DNA from: an uncultured Paracoccaceae bacterium
Lineage (GTDB): Bacteria > Pseudomonadota > Alphaproteobacteria > Rhodobacterales > Rhodobacteraceae
Direction: 5' to 3'
NCBI GenBank assembly: GCA_951812615.1
Contig: CATOSU010000019.1
Location: 1-64,000, forward strand
DNA length: 64,000 nt
The notes under the pieces were generated by a model. It was not told the origin of the DNA, ran no database searches, and saw only the letters and a program-made list of their open reading frames with translations. The first letter of the stretch is position 1. Every line of letters begins with the position of its first letter. Shown here piece by piece: positions 26,936-35,598 of this stretch. The translations under genes and the position numbers were made by a program.

Positions 26936-27883
26936 TCAGCCGGCCATGCGCTCGGCCACCAGTGCGATCAGCTTTTTGTGATCCGCGTCGAAGTTTCGGA
27001 TCCCTTCGGCCAGCTTTTCCGTCGCCATGGCATCCGCGTTCATCATCCAGCGGAACGTCACTTCGTCCATGTCGATCGTTGCTGCGTCTGTGGCCTGTTC
27101 CGGAGACAGCACCCGGGGCAGGTCGGCAGTGTCGTTTTCCAGCTCGTTCAGTAGCTGCGGCGCAATGGTCAGCCGGTCACAGCCGGCCAGCGCTTTGATC
27201 TGCAATACGCTGCGGAAGGAGGCGCCCATCACCACGGTCGGCACGCTGTTGGACTTGTAGTAATCATAGATCCGCCGCACCGACACAACGCCCGGATCTT
27301 CGTCGGGCTCATAGCTGTCGCGCCCTTCGGCCTTTTTGAACCAGTCGGTGATGCGCCCCACGAAGGGAGAGATCAGGAACACGCCGGCATCCGCGCAGGC
27401 CACGGCCTGTGCCATCGAAAACAACAGCGTCAGGTTACAGTCGATGCCTTCATCCTGCAGGATTTCGGCCGCGCGGATGCCTTCCCACGTGGCCGCCAGC
27501 TTGATCAGGATCCGGTCCCGGGTCACGCCCCGCGCCGCGTAATCGGCGATGATGTCGCGCGCCCGCGCGACCGAGGCGTCCACATCGAAGGACAAGCAGG
27601 CGTCAACCTCGGTCGAGACCCGCCCCGGCACCAGCGCCGCCAGCTCCGCGCCCACGGCAACGGTCAGCGTGTCGGTCACCGCTTCGGCGCTCAGCCCCGC
27701 CGCACGGCCGGCTTCGATTTCGCGGGTGGCCAGCGCCCCGGACGCCGGATCCGACAGCGCCTTGAGCACCAGCGAGGGGTTGGTCGTGCAATCCTGCGGC
27801 TGATATTGTTTGACGGCGGCAACTTCGCCTGTATCGGCCACAACGACGGTCATGTCTCTGAGCTGGGCGAGGGTTGAAGGCAT
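26936..27883 (-). CDS. tal: Transaldolase
   Basis: 315 aa class I transaldolase of the TalB subfamily. Schiff-base Lys128 lies in RILIKLAATWEGI, with Asp17 in VVADTGE and the acid segment STEVDACLSFD. It transfers dihydroxyacetone units between fructose 6-phosphate and erythrose 4-phosphate. ATG 27883 has an AGGAGATCCCG site. Its closeness to the apionate genes matters, because that pathway ends in D-erythrose 4-phosphate, an acceptor substrate of this enzyme. Confidence 0.93.
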   Translation of the reverse strand: MPSTLAQLRDMTVVVADTGEVAAVKQYQPQDCTTNPSLVLKALSDPASGALATREIEAGRAAGLSAEAVTDTLTVAVGAELAALVPGRVSTEVDACLSFDVDASVARARDIIADYAARGVTRDRILIKLAATWEGIRAAEILQDEGIDCNLTLLFSMAQAVACADAGVFLISPFVGRITDWFKKAEGRDSYEPDEDPGVVSVRRIYDYYKSNSVPTVVMGASFRSVLQIKALAGCDRLTIAPQLLNELENDTADLPRVLSPEQATDAATIDMDEVTFRWMMNADAMATEKLAEGIRNFDADHKKLIALVAERMAG

Positions 27884-28035
27884 CGGGATCTCCTGACGGT
27901 ACGGGTGGCATTTGGTTCAGCGTTGCAGGCGGCTGGCTATCACGTCTGAACAGGCTTGGCGATTCTCGGATTGTTAGCGCCATCTACATCGGAACGCCGT
28001 GGTATTGCGAGCGGATCGATGCGGGATTTGATGCA

Positions 28036-28962
28036 TTAGGCGCCCTCTCTCTCCTGCGCGATCAGGTCCTTGTAAAGCGCGCGGATGCGGTGAAACACCG
28101 GCCCGGCCTTACCGCCCCCGATGACGCGGCCGTCAATTTCGAACACCGGGGTCTGCGCGCCGAATGTGCCGGTCAGGAACGCCTCGTCCGCGCCATAGGT
28201 GTCGACCAGCGAATAGTTTCGCTCGAAAACCGGAATGCCGTCCGCGCGGCACAGATCGATGACCTTCTGCCGGGTGATCCCGTTCATGCAGTAATCCCCG
28301 GTCGAGGTCCAAACCGCACCCTTGCGCACGATGAAGAAGTTGCAGGCGTTGGTGGTGTTCACAAAGCCGAACGGGTCCAGCATCAGGGCCTCGTCCGCGC
28401 CGGCCCGGATGGCGTGGTTCAGCGCGATGATACAGTTCAGCTTGGAATGTGAATTGAGCTTGGAATCCTGCGTCAGCGGCAGGCCGCGGTGATGCGGAAC
28501 GGTATGCAGGCGGATGCCGCGCGTGATCACCGTTTCGTCGGGCTTGGAATGTTCGGCGATGATCACCAAGGTCGGGCCATGGACGCTCAGATGCGGGTGC
28601 TGGAACGGTTTCTTCTTGCGCCCGCGGGTCACCATCAGGCGGATATGCACATCCGTGTGCATGTCGTTGGCCGCCAGCGTATCGCGGATCGCCCGGATCA
28701 GCGCTTCCCGGGGCAGGCCGATCTCCATGTCGACGTAAAGTGCGGCCTCAAACAGCCGGTCGAGATGATCGTCCAGAAACGGGATGTGCCCGTCATAGAG
28801 GCGCAGCCCCTCCCATATCCCGTCGCCCAGCATGAAGCCGCTGTCGTAAACCGACACGACGGCCTGATCGCGGGGCACGATGGCGCCATCGACGTAAATC
28901 CTGATGTCATCGTTGCGGTCATCAGCGGCCGCATCATGGGTTGAAACGTGGTTGTCGGTCAT
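28036..28962 (-). CDS. Aminotransferase class IV (BCAT/D-amino-acid transaminase family)
   Basis: 308 aa PLP enzyme of fold type IV. Signatures: FMLGDGIWEGLRLYDG near the N-terminus, SKLNSHSKLNCIIALNHA around the PLP-Lys region, DEALMLDPFGFVNTTNACNFF, and CMNGITRQKVIDLC. It exchanges an amino group with 2-oxoglutarate or pyruvate. The start at 28962 (MTDNHVSTHDAA) is preferred over an upstream in-frame start. Leftward and divergent from the aldolase; the substrate is unclear (branched-chain or D-amino acids). Confidence 0.85.
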   Translation of the reverse strand: MTDNHVSTHDAAADDRNDDIRIYVDGAIVPRDQAVVSVYDSGFMLGDGIWEGLRLYDGHIPFLDDHLDRLFEAALYVDMEIGLPREALIRAIRDTLAANDMHTDVHIRLMVTRGRKKKPFQHPHLSVHGPTLVIIAEHSKPDETVITRGIRLHTVPHHRGLPLTQDSKLNSHSKLNCIIALNHAIRAGADEALMLDPFGFVNTTNACNFFIVRKGAVWTSTGDYCMNGITRQKVIDLCRADGIPVFERNYSLVDTYGADEAFLTGTFGAQTPVFEIDGRVIGGGKAGPVFHRIRALYKDLIAQEREGA

Positions 28963-29140
28963 TCTGCCCCGCGGGTTTTGGTCCGTGTGCAGCGTTGGTT
29001 GCAAGCCGGGCGGTTCTGGTCAAGGCCTGACGCGCGTCCGGGCCCGCCACGGCGGCGGTCCGCTGCGGAAACGACGGTTGCTTTGGCCCGCATGATCCTG
29101 TTCGATGCCGGGAATGGCAATGCAAACGGGGCAGGGCGCA

Positions 29141-29902
29141 ATGAATTTCGGGGATCTGACGGCCAGCAAAGAGCTCAAGCTGGGAACATGTATCGGAGAA
29201 TTCGCGACACCGGGGATCGGTGCCTTGCTGAAGACAACCGGTGTCCAGTTCGTGTTCGTCGACATGGAACACAGCGCGTTTTCCTTTGAAACGGTCAAGG
29301 CATTGCTGAGGTCTCTGCACGATGTGGGGCTGGCCACGCTGGTCCGCCCGCCCAGCCACGCCTACCATCACATCGCCCGCGCCTGCGATGTCGGCGCACA
29401 GGGCGTGGTGCCGCCGATGATGGGAACGGCAGAGCAGGCGCAGGCGGTGATCGACGCGATCAACTACCCGCCCAAGGGCAAACGCGGGGCCGCCTTTGGC
29501 ATCGCGCATGACGATTACGTGCCGCGCACGGTGGTGGACGCGATTGAAAACGCCAATGCCAGGACCAGTTTCGTTGCCCTGATCGAAACCGCCGAAGGGA
29601 TCGAAAACGTCGAGGCCATCGCGGCGCTGGACGGGTGCGATTGCCTGTGGATCGGGCATTTCGATCTGAGCAACTCGCTGGGGATCCCGGGCGAGTTCGA
29701 CAATCCGGAATATACTGCGGCCGTGGACCGTGTGCTGGCCGCCGGCAAGGCGCACGGCAAGAGTGTCGGGCAGCTGGTGCCGACGGTGGAGGAGGCCCGG
29801 CTGCGCGCCGCCGAAGGGTATGATGTGATTTGCTATTCGGGGGATGTCTGGATTTTCCGGCAGGCGATGCAGGCCGGGATGGATGCCATCCGCAACGGGT
29901 GA
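29141..29902 (+). CDS. HpcH/HpaI aldolase (2-keto-3-deoxy acid aldolase, GarL-like)
   Basis: 253 aa class II TIM-barrel aldolase. Metal-binding pattern: FVFVDMEHSAFSFE, PPMMGTAEQAQAVIDAINYPPKG split around GVVPPMMG, and ALIETAEGIENVEAI with the Glu/Asp metal pair and CDCLWIGHFDLSNSLG. It cleaves a 2-keto-3-deoxy sugar acid to pyruvate and an aldehyde. ATG 29141 (MNFGDLTASKEL) follows GGGGCAGGGC; ATGs at 29105, 29114 and 29120 are alternatives. Followed 28 bases later by a hydroxyacid dehydrogenase that could reduce the aldehyde-acid product. Confidence 0.85.
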   Translation: MNFGDLTASKELKLGTCIGEFATPGIGALLKTTGVQFVFVDMEHSAFSFETVKALLRSLHDVGLATLVRPPSHAYHHIARACDVGAQGVVPPMMGTAEQAQAVIDAINYPPKGKRGAAFGIAHDDYVPRTVVDAIENANARTSFVALIETAEGIENVEAIAALDGCDCLWIGHFDLSNSLGIPGEFDNPEYTAAVDRVLAAGKAHGKSVGQLVPTVEEARLRAAEGYDVICYSGDVWIFRQAMQAGMDAIRNG

Positions 29903-29930
29903 ACCGGAAACCGCGAAAAGGGGGGAGACA

Positions 29931-30971
29931 ATGGGAACGTTCCGTGTGGGGCTTAGTGCGGATTTCACCAGGCCGGATGGCAGCCCGGCCTTTCCGATGT
30001 TCGATCTGACGCCGCTGAACGCGGCTGATCGCATCAGCTGGGACTATGTGCCGGTGACCGACGGCCGCATCGCGGCGGAGGATATGGCCGGGTACGATGC
30101 GCTGATCCTGCTGGGCGCGCGGTTCGACGCACAGAGTTTCCCCGGGGACGGGAAGCTGAGCCTGATTGCCCGGTTCGGGGTGGGTTTCGATTCCGTCGAC
30201 GTGGCCGCCTGTACGGCCAATGATGTGGCACTTGTGACCACGCCCAATGGGGTCCGCCGACCCGTTGCCGTCGCCATCCTGACCTTGATCCTTGCTCTGG
30301 CGGGCAAGCTGATGGCCAAGGACCGGATGACGCGGAAGGGACCTGAAGGCTGGGCGCAGCGGGCCGATCACATGGGTGACGGGCTGATCGGCAGTGTGCT
30401 GGGCTCGGTCGGGGTCGGCAATATCGGGGCAGAGATGTTCCGCATGGCCAGCCCATTGGGCATGCGCTTCATCGCCGCCGATCCCTATGCGGACAAGGAT
30501 ACGGCCGCAGAATTGGGCATTGAGCTGGTCGAGCTTGACGAGGTTTTCCGGCAGGCTGATTTCGTCACCGTCAACTGCCCGCTGTCACCGGCAACCGAGA
30601 AGCTGGTGAACGCGGACCGGCTGGCCATGATGAAACCCACCGCGCATCTGATCAACACCGCCCGCGGGCCGATCGTGGACGAAGCCGCGCTGATTGCGGC
30701 CCTGCAGTCCGGCCAGATCGCCGGGGCAGGGATTGATGTGTTCGAAGAGGAGCCGAGCCCGGCGGACAACCCGCTCTACCGCATGGACAATGTCATTGTG
30801 ACGCCCCATGCGCTGTGCTGGACGGATCAGTGCTTTGCCGGGATCGGAGCCGATGATGTGGCGGCGGTGCTGGCGGTGTCACAGGGCGAGGTCCCGGTCG
30901 GCATCGTCAACCGCGGGATTGCCGACAGCCCGGGCTGGCGCGGCAAGCTGGACCGCTTCAGGTCGGGCTGA
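29931..30971 (+). CDS. D-isomer 2-hydroxyacid dehydrogenase (glyoxylate/hydroxypyruvate reductase-like)
   Basis: 346 aa NAD(P)-dependent enzyme. The Rossmann motif is GSVGVGNIGAEMFRMA; the catalytic Arg sits in NTARGPIVDEAAL, the Glu in GIDVFEEEPS and the His in VTPHALCW. Unlike most family members the interval between the two domains has a long LALAGKLMAKDRMTRKG stretch. It interconverts a 2-keto acid and a D-2-hydroxyacid. ATG 29931 has a GGGGGAGAC site. Cotranscribed with the HpaI aldolase; convergent with apnO. Confidence 0.85.
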   Translation: MGTFRVGLSADFTRPDGSPAFPMFDLTPLNAADRISWDYVPVTDGRIAAEDMAGYDALILLGARFDAQSFPGDGKLSLIARFGVGFDSVDVAACTANDVALVTTPNGVRRPVAVAILTLILALAGKLMAKDRMTRKGPEGWAQRADHMGDGLIGSVLGSVGVGNIGAEMFRMASPLGMRFIAADPYADKDTAAELGIELVELDEVFRQADFVTVNCPLSPATEKLVNADRLAMMKPTAHLINTARGPIVDEAALIAALQSGQIAGAGIDVFEEEPSPADNPLYRMDNVIVTPHALCWTDQCFAGIGADDVAAVLAVSQGEVPVGIVNRGIADSPGWRGKLDRFRSG

Positions 30972-30993
30972 CAACCGGGTTCGGTGATTGATT

Positions 30994-31821
30994 TCAGGTG
31001 ATCCGGTCGATACTGGCCGCGATCTCGTCAGGTTCGAATACACGTTTCCAGTCGTCCTTCATCAGCGCCGGTTTGCCGAACTTGATCGCAAGATTACAGG
31101 CGTCCGAGAAAACACCGTCGATATGTCCGAAGGTCACTGCCGCAAGGATATTGAGGTGGCCCAGCAGAAAATCCTGCGCGGCCTCGGCAGGGACGCCACG
31201 GGCGACGACCTCGTCCCGGGCCTCGCGCATCACGTCCAGCAGCGATGCAACCACCGTTTCGCTTAGCCCCGGTTCCAGCAGCGCCATCTGTTCGACGGTC
31301 ACGCGATGCGACCGGGCGACGGGGGCGTAAATGGCCTTGCCGACGGCCTCGCCCAGCGCATAATCGCTGGCCGGTCCCTGCAGGATGGCGTTCACGATCC
31401 CCTGTTTGGCTGCGATGCCGCCAAAATGGTCGTTGCGTCCTTCCGGCGTGGTCTCGTCGTTGAAAATCGGGGGGTGGCAGGGATGGGTTACGAAATAGGT
31501 GACATCGGTGCGTTCGGGCAGGTGGCCGGCAAACGGGCCCGCCGCATCCAGACACACCACAATTGCACCGGATTCCACCTTGTCGATGATCGCGTGCGAA
31601 ACCGCCCTTATCGCGGTGTCGGGCACCGCCAACAGCACCACGTCCGCGCCTTTCAGCGCCGCGTCAGCCGGTACATCATCGACCCCGAGCTCGGACTTGA
31701 GCCGGGCCTGACCCGCCTCGGAAATCTCCACATGCGCGACCTCGAAATCCGTGTCGAGAAGATTTCGGGCGCTTCTGAGGCCCATTTTTCCTCCGGCGCC
31801 GAAGAGTGCAATTTTGGTCAT
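30994..31821 (-). CDS. apnO: D-apionate oxidoisomerase-like dehydrogenase
   Basis: 275 aa protein with an N-terminal Rossmann motif LFGAGGKMGLRSARNLL (residues 6-22) and a C-terminal phosphogluconate-dehydrogenase-like helical domain. THPCHPPIFNDE (His113, His116) and GHIDGVFSDACNLAIKFGKP are visible. ApnO oxidises and rearranges D-apionate with NAD to 3-oxo-isoapionate. The assignment rests on family type plus the neighbouring oiaK, oiaX, lerI and derI homologues. ATG 31821 has a TAGGAGATCC site. A FadR-type half-site pair lies just upstream at 31840-31861. Confidence 0.8.
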   Translation of the reverse strand: MTKIALFGAGGKMGLRSARNLLDTDFEVAHVEISEAGQARLKSELGVDDVPADAALKGADVVLLAVPDTAIRAVSHAIIDKVESGAIVVCLDAAGPFAGHLPERTDVTYFVTHPCHPPIFNDETTPEGRNDHFGGIAAKQGIVNAILQGPASDYALGEAVGKAIYAPVARSHRVTVEQMALLEPGLSETVVASLLDVMREARDEVVARGVPAEAAQDFLLGHLNILAAVTFGHIDGVFSDACNLAIKFGKPALMKDDWKRVFEPDEIAASIDRIT

Positions 31822-31839
31822 TTCCGGATCTCCTAAAAC

Positions 31840-31861
31840 TGGTATAATGACAATATTATCA
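31840..31861. promoter_or_regulatory. Candidate GntR/FadR operator upstream of apnO
   Basis: TGGTATAATGA at 31840-31850 resembles the FadR-type site TGGTnnnACCA with two mismatches. It overlaps the near-palindrome TGACAATATTATCA (31848-31861), in an AT-rich leader 19 bases before the apnO start. A related and better site is at 32805. The regulator gene is the next one upstream. Confidence 0.5.
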
Positions 31862-31935
31862 TATATGCCTTAAGGCAAGCTCGGAACACCCGGCGCGTCC
31901 ACAGCCTCGGTGGGAAAACTGCAAGTCTGCCGGGG

Positions 31936-32673
31936 TCACGTGGCGGTTGCCGAAAACAGCGGGTCCGACCGGTTCAGATGGTCGCGCATCAACGCGGCGG
32001 CCTGATCCGCGTCGTTTGCTTCGAGGTGGTCAACCAGCTTGGAATGCTCGGCCAGCGTGGTGCTTTCGCGCCCGGGCCAATACAGGATCGGTTTGTAGTA
32101 TTCGCACAGCCAGTTCAGCATGGCCCGTGTCACCGTCTGCAGCAACGGATTGCCCGTCATCGTGGCAATGGCAACGTGAAATTCAATATCTGCCTGAATG
32201 AACGCCTTGGAATCCTGCGCCATAGCCTGCTGTTTTTCGACAAGCGCGCGCAGCAGGCGGATATCCTCCGGTCCGGCCCGCCCGGCCGCGATCCGGACTG
32301 AACCGGCTTCCAGAATTTTGCGGACCTGCTTGAGGTGATCGAGATTGGAAGGTTCCGACGACAGCAGCAGTTTCGCAATTTCGTCGACCTGATCCATTGC
32401 GGCATTGGCGCTCAGTTCGTTCACCCTGCTGCGCTCGCCATGCGAAATTGTAATCACACCCTTGTTCGCCAGCGCCTGCAGAGCTTCGCGAACCGCCGGA
32501 CGTCCGACGTCAAATTTTTCCATCAGAACGCGCTCGGACGGGATCATGTCGCCCGGGCCAAGCTCGCCAGAGGCAATCAGGTCCCACAACCGGTCAAACA
32601 CCTGGTCCGACAGCTTTTGCCGGGTGATCGGCGCGGCATCGAAATCGAGGTTATCGGATGCGGATCTGGGCAT
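31936..32673 (-). CDS. GntR-family regulator, FadR/FCD subfamily
   Basis: 245 aa regulator. The N-terminal winged helix has DQVFDRLWDLIASGELGPGD and ERVLMEKFDVGRPAVREALQAL. The C-terminal FCD all-helical domain has DIEFHVAIATMTGN, where His is a usual metal ligand, and a later LAEHSKLVDHLEANDA. ATG 32673 follows a TAGGAGATGAC site and gives the usual length. It lies between apnO and the divergent oiaK operon, so it probably represses both until a sugar acid binds. Confidence 0.88.
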   Translation of the reverse strand: MPRSASDNLDFDAAPITRQKLSDQVFDRLWDLIASGELGPGDMIPSERVLMEKFDVGRPAVREALQALANKGVITISHGERSRVNELSANAAMDQVDEIAKLLLSSEPSNLDHLKQVRKILEAGSVRIAAGRAGPEDIRLLRALVEKQQAMAQDSKAFIQADIEFHVAIATMTGNPLLQTVTRAMLNWLCEYYKPILYWPGRESTTLAEHSKLVDHLEANDADQAAALMRDHLNRSDPLFSATAT

Positions 32674-32778
32674 GTCATCTCCTACGGCCAGGCAGGAGCG
32701 TATCGGGTTTCGGCTGGTACGACAAGTGAACCTGTGGCGGAGAAGAGACCGGAGCTGGATCATTCGAGCGCGAGTGCT

Positions 32779-32815
32779 TTTTGGATTTCACCAAAATTTA
32801 AAGCTGGTATGATCA
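32779..32815. promoter_or_regulatory. Candidate GntR/FadR operator in the regulator/oiaK divergent promoter
   Basis: TGGTATGATCA at 32805-32815 fits the FadR-type consensus TGGTnnnACCA with one mismatch. A second small dyad TTTTGG-6-CCAAAA lies at 32779-32796. The region between the divergent regulator and oiaK is AT-rich compared with the rest of the window. Confidence 0.55.
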
Positions 32816-32859
32816 GATGATAAATAAACGAAACTCGGGTGATGGGGTAACCAAGTACA

Positions 32860-34263
32860 ATGACGCAGCCAACAGTACGACCAGAGGGCGACGAGCCGGA
32901 AATCCTGCTGGCCTGGTATGGCGATGATTTCACCGGGGCCGCAGCCGCGATGGAAGTAATGGCCTTCGCGGGGCTGCAGTCAATGCTGTTTCTCGACATC
33001 CCGACAGCGGATCAGCTTGCCCGGCATCCGGGCCTGCGCGCGGTGGGGGTCGCCTCGACCGCGCGGTCGATGTCGCCGGAATGGATGGACGACCACCTGC
33101 CGCTGGTTTTCGCCGGGCTTGCCGCGCTGGACCCGGGCTTGCTGCATTACAAGGTCTGCTCGACGCTGGACAGTTCGCCCGAGACCGGCTCAATTGGCCG
33201 CGCCATTGAAATCGGCACGCGCTGCCTGAAGACCCATGTTGTGCCGGTGCTTGTCGCCGCGCCCCGGATGCAGCGGTACCAGTGTTTTGGCAATCTGTTC
33301 GCGGGGACCGGCAAGGAGGTGGTGCGGCTGGACCGGCATCCGGTCATGTCGCGCCATCCGGTGACGCCGATGGACGAAGCCGACGTGGCCTGCCATATCG
33401 CGCGCCAGTCCGGGCGGATTGACGGCCATGTGCTGACGTTTCCGCAATTGCGCCAAGGCACAGCCACATTGCCCGAAAACCCCGGCGACGACCACCGAAT
33501 TTCGGTCGTGACAATGGACAGTCTCGACGAGGCAACCGAAACCGGCTGTGGCAGGCTGATCTGGAACGCTCGCCACAGGTGTCGGTTCGTGGTTGGCTCG
33601 CAGGGGGTGGAATATGCGCTGGTCGCGCACTGGCAGGAGGGCGGCCTGCTGACCCCCGTGCCACCGCCGGCCGGTATCGGACCCGCGGACGGGATGGTGA
33701 CAGTGTCCGGCAGCGTGTCACCGACCACCGCGGCCCAGATCGGCTGGGCTCTGTCCAACGGGTTCAGCGGCATCGCCTTTGATGCCACGTCGGTAACGCG
33801 AGGCGCCGGAGAGATCGAGGCGGAGGTCGGCAAAACCGTGCAGGCCGCGCTGGACGCCCTGTCCGATGGCTGCGACCCGCTGATCTTCACCGCAGAAGGG
33901 TCGGATGACCCGGCGGTCCGGCGCTTCCGCGAAGCCGTACACACCGCAGGTATCGACATGCAGGATGCAAACCGAATGGTCGGCGAGGCGCTGGGCAAGG
34001 TGCTGTGCCGGGTACTGGAGCGCTCTGGCATAACACGCGCCGTGGTCTCGGGCGGTGACACGTCCGGACATGCCACAGGGCAGCTTGACATCTACGCGCT
34101 GTCCGCGCTGGCGCCTACGATCCCGGGCGCGTCGATCTTTCGCGCACATGCGGACGGACCATTCGATGGTCTGGAACTGGCGCTGAAGGGCGGGCAGATG
34201 GGCACGCCGGACTATTTCGGATGGGTGCGCGACGGCGGCGGTCTGCGCCCGGACGGGGGCTGA
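32860..34263 (+). CDS. oiaK: Four-carbon acid sugar kinase family (DUF1537), 3-oxo-isoapionate kinase-like
   Basis: 467 aa two-domain DUF1537 kinase. N-terminal substrate domain: WYGDDFTGA (residues 19-27) and HYKVCSTLDSSPETGSIG. C-terminal ATP domain: VTVSGSVSPTTAAQIGWAL and VSGGDTSGHATG (396-407). OiaK phosphorylates 3-oxo-isoapionate at O4 with ATP. Specificity is inferred from the next genes. The RLP gene starts 4 bases after this stop, so both are cotranscribed. ATG 32860 has a modest ribosome site. Confidence 0.82.
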   Translation: MTQPTVRPEGDEPEILLAWYGDDFTGAAAAMEVMAFAGLQSMLFLDIPTADQLARHPGLRAVGVASTARSMSPEWMDDHLPLVFAGLAALDPGLLHYKVCSTLDSSPETGSIGRAIEIGTRCLKTHVVPVLVAAPRMQRYQCFGNLFAGTGKEVVRLDRHPVMSRHPVTPMDEADVACHIARQSGRIDGHVLTFPQLRQGTATLPENPGDDHRISVVTMDSLDEATETGCGRLIWNARHRCRFVVGSQGVEYALVAHWQEGGLLTPVPPPAGIGPADGMVTVSGSVSPTTAAQIGWALSNGFSGIAFDATSVTRGAGEIEAEVGKTVQAALDALSDGCDPLIFTAEGSDDPAVRRFREAVHTAGIDMQDANRMVGEALGKVLCRVLERSGITRAVVSGGDTSGHATGQLDIYALSALAPTIPGASIFRAHADGPFDGLELALKGGQMGTPDYFGWVRDGGGLRPDGG

Positions 34264-34267
34264 GATT

Positions 34268-35515
34268 ATGTCTGACGAAGAAATCCGGGTCATCTACCGG
34301 CTTGAAACGCCCGGTGACATTCCGGGGCTGGCTGCGAAAATCGCGTCCGATCAGTCCACCGGAACGTTCACGGACCTGCCCGGCGAAACCGCGGAGGTGC
34401 AGGCGCGCTGTGCGGCGCGGGTGGTGCAGATCGAAAACCTGCCCCCCACCGATGTGCCGTCAATCCCGGATCCCGGCGGCAACGGCCCCTATCGCCGCGC
34501 GGACGTGACCATCGCCTATCCGCTGGAGGCGGTGGGCACCGACATCGCGGCGCTGATGACAATCACGGTCGGGGGCGTGTTCGCGGTGCGCGGGCTGACC
34601 GGGGTTCGGGTGATGGACATTCACCTGCCGCCGGCATGGGCCTGCCATCCCGGCCCGCAATTCGGCATCGAGGGATCTCGGCGTCTGACCGGAGTGCGCA
34701 CCGGGCCGGTGATCGCGTCCATCATCAAACCCTCTCTGGGGCTCCTGCCCGGGGAAACGGCCGAGGTCGTGCGCCAGCTTTGCGAGGCGGGTGTCGATTT
34801 CATCAAGGATGACGAAAAGCTGATGAGCCCCGGGTATTCTGCGCTGGATGCGCGCGTGCGGGCGATCATGCCGGTCATCCATGATCACGAACAGAAAACC
34901 GGCAAAAAGGTGATGTATGCTTTCGGGATCTCGTCCGCGGACCCGGATGTGATGATGCGCAACCATGACATGGTCGCCGAGGCCGGTGGCAACGCGGCGG
35001 TGATCAACATCAATTCCATCGGCCATGGCGGTATGACCTTCCTGCGCAAACGCTCCCGGCTGTGCCTGCATGCGCATCGCAACGGCTGGGACGTTCTGAC
35101 CCGGCATCCCGGGCTGGGCCTGCAATTCCGCGCCTATCAGAAGATCTGGCGCCTGCTGGGAGTGGATCAGTTTCAGATCAACGGCATTCGCGCCAAGTAC
35201 TGGGAACCCGACGACAGTTTCGTGCGCGCCTTCCACGATCTGATGCAGCCGATTTTCGATCCCGGTGACCGGCCCCTGCCCGTCGTCGGCTCGGGGCAAT
35301 GGGGCGGACAGGCGGTGGAAACCTACCGGCGCTGCGGCCGCACGCTGGACCTGATGTATCTTGCCGGCGGCGGCGTGCACGGTCACCCGATGGGACCTGC
35401 CGCCGGTGCGCGCGCGATCCGGCAGGCCTGGGACGCTGCCGCGCAGGACGTGGACCTGGCCGAACATGCGCGCGCGTGTCCCGAACTGGCCGCAGCCCTG
35501 ACCAAATGGGGCTGA
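34268..35515 (+). CDS. oiaX: RuBisCO-like protein, 3-oxo-isoapionate-4-phosphate decarboxylase type
   Basis: 415 aa form IV RuBisCO-like protein. The carbamylated Lys and metal ligands are kept (K180, D182, E183 in FIKDDEKL). K154 in IIKPSLGL matches RuBisCO K175, but K177 is replaced by Ser156. H270-R271 match H294-R295, K310 matches K334, and S342 and GGG 367-369 match the P2 and P1 phosphate sites. H327 is replaced by Asn305. It therefore cannot fix CO2 like RuBisCO. With the kinase before it and erythrulose-phosphate isomerases after it, it fits OiaX, giving L-erythrulose 1-phosphate and CO2. Confidence 0.8.
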   Translation: MSDEEIRVIYRLETPGDIPGLAAKIASDQSTGTFTDLPGETAEVQARCAARVVQIENLPPTDVPSIPDPGGNGPYRRADVTIAYPLEAVGTDIAALMTITVGGVFAVRGLTGVRVMDIHLPPAWACHPGPQFGIEGSRRLTGVRTGPVIASIIKPSLGLLPGETAEVVRQLCEAGVDFIKDDEKLMSPGYSALDARVRAIMPVIHDHEQKTGKKVMYAFGISSADPDVMMRNHDMVAEAGGNAAVININSIGHGGMTFLRKRSRLCLHAHRNGWDVLTRHPGLGLQFRAYQKIWRLLGVDQFQINGIRAKYWEPDDSFVRAFHDLMQPIFDPGDRPLPVVGSGQWGGQAVETYRRCGRTLDLMYLAGGGVHGHPMGPAAGARAIRQAWDAAAQDVDLAEHARACPELAAALTKWG

Positions 35516-35598
35516 GGAGTGCAACCCACACGGGCTTGAGGTGGCGGCACAGCCCTTCTACACCTGTCCCGGCGTCTTACTGAGGGAGCTTTGCGACG

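Noticed and set aside
34268-35515. RuBisCO for CO2 fixation
   Set aside because: K177 and H327 are replaced, the protein is form IV in type, and no phosphoribulokinase or small subunit is nearby.
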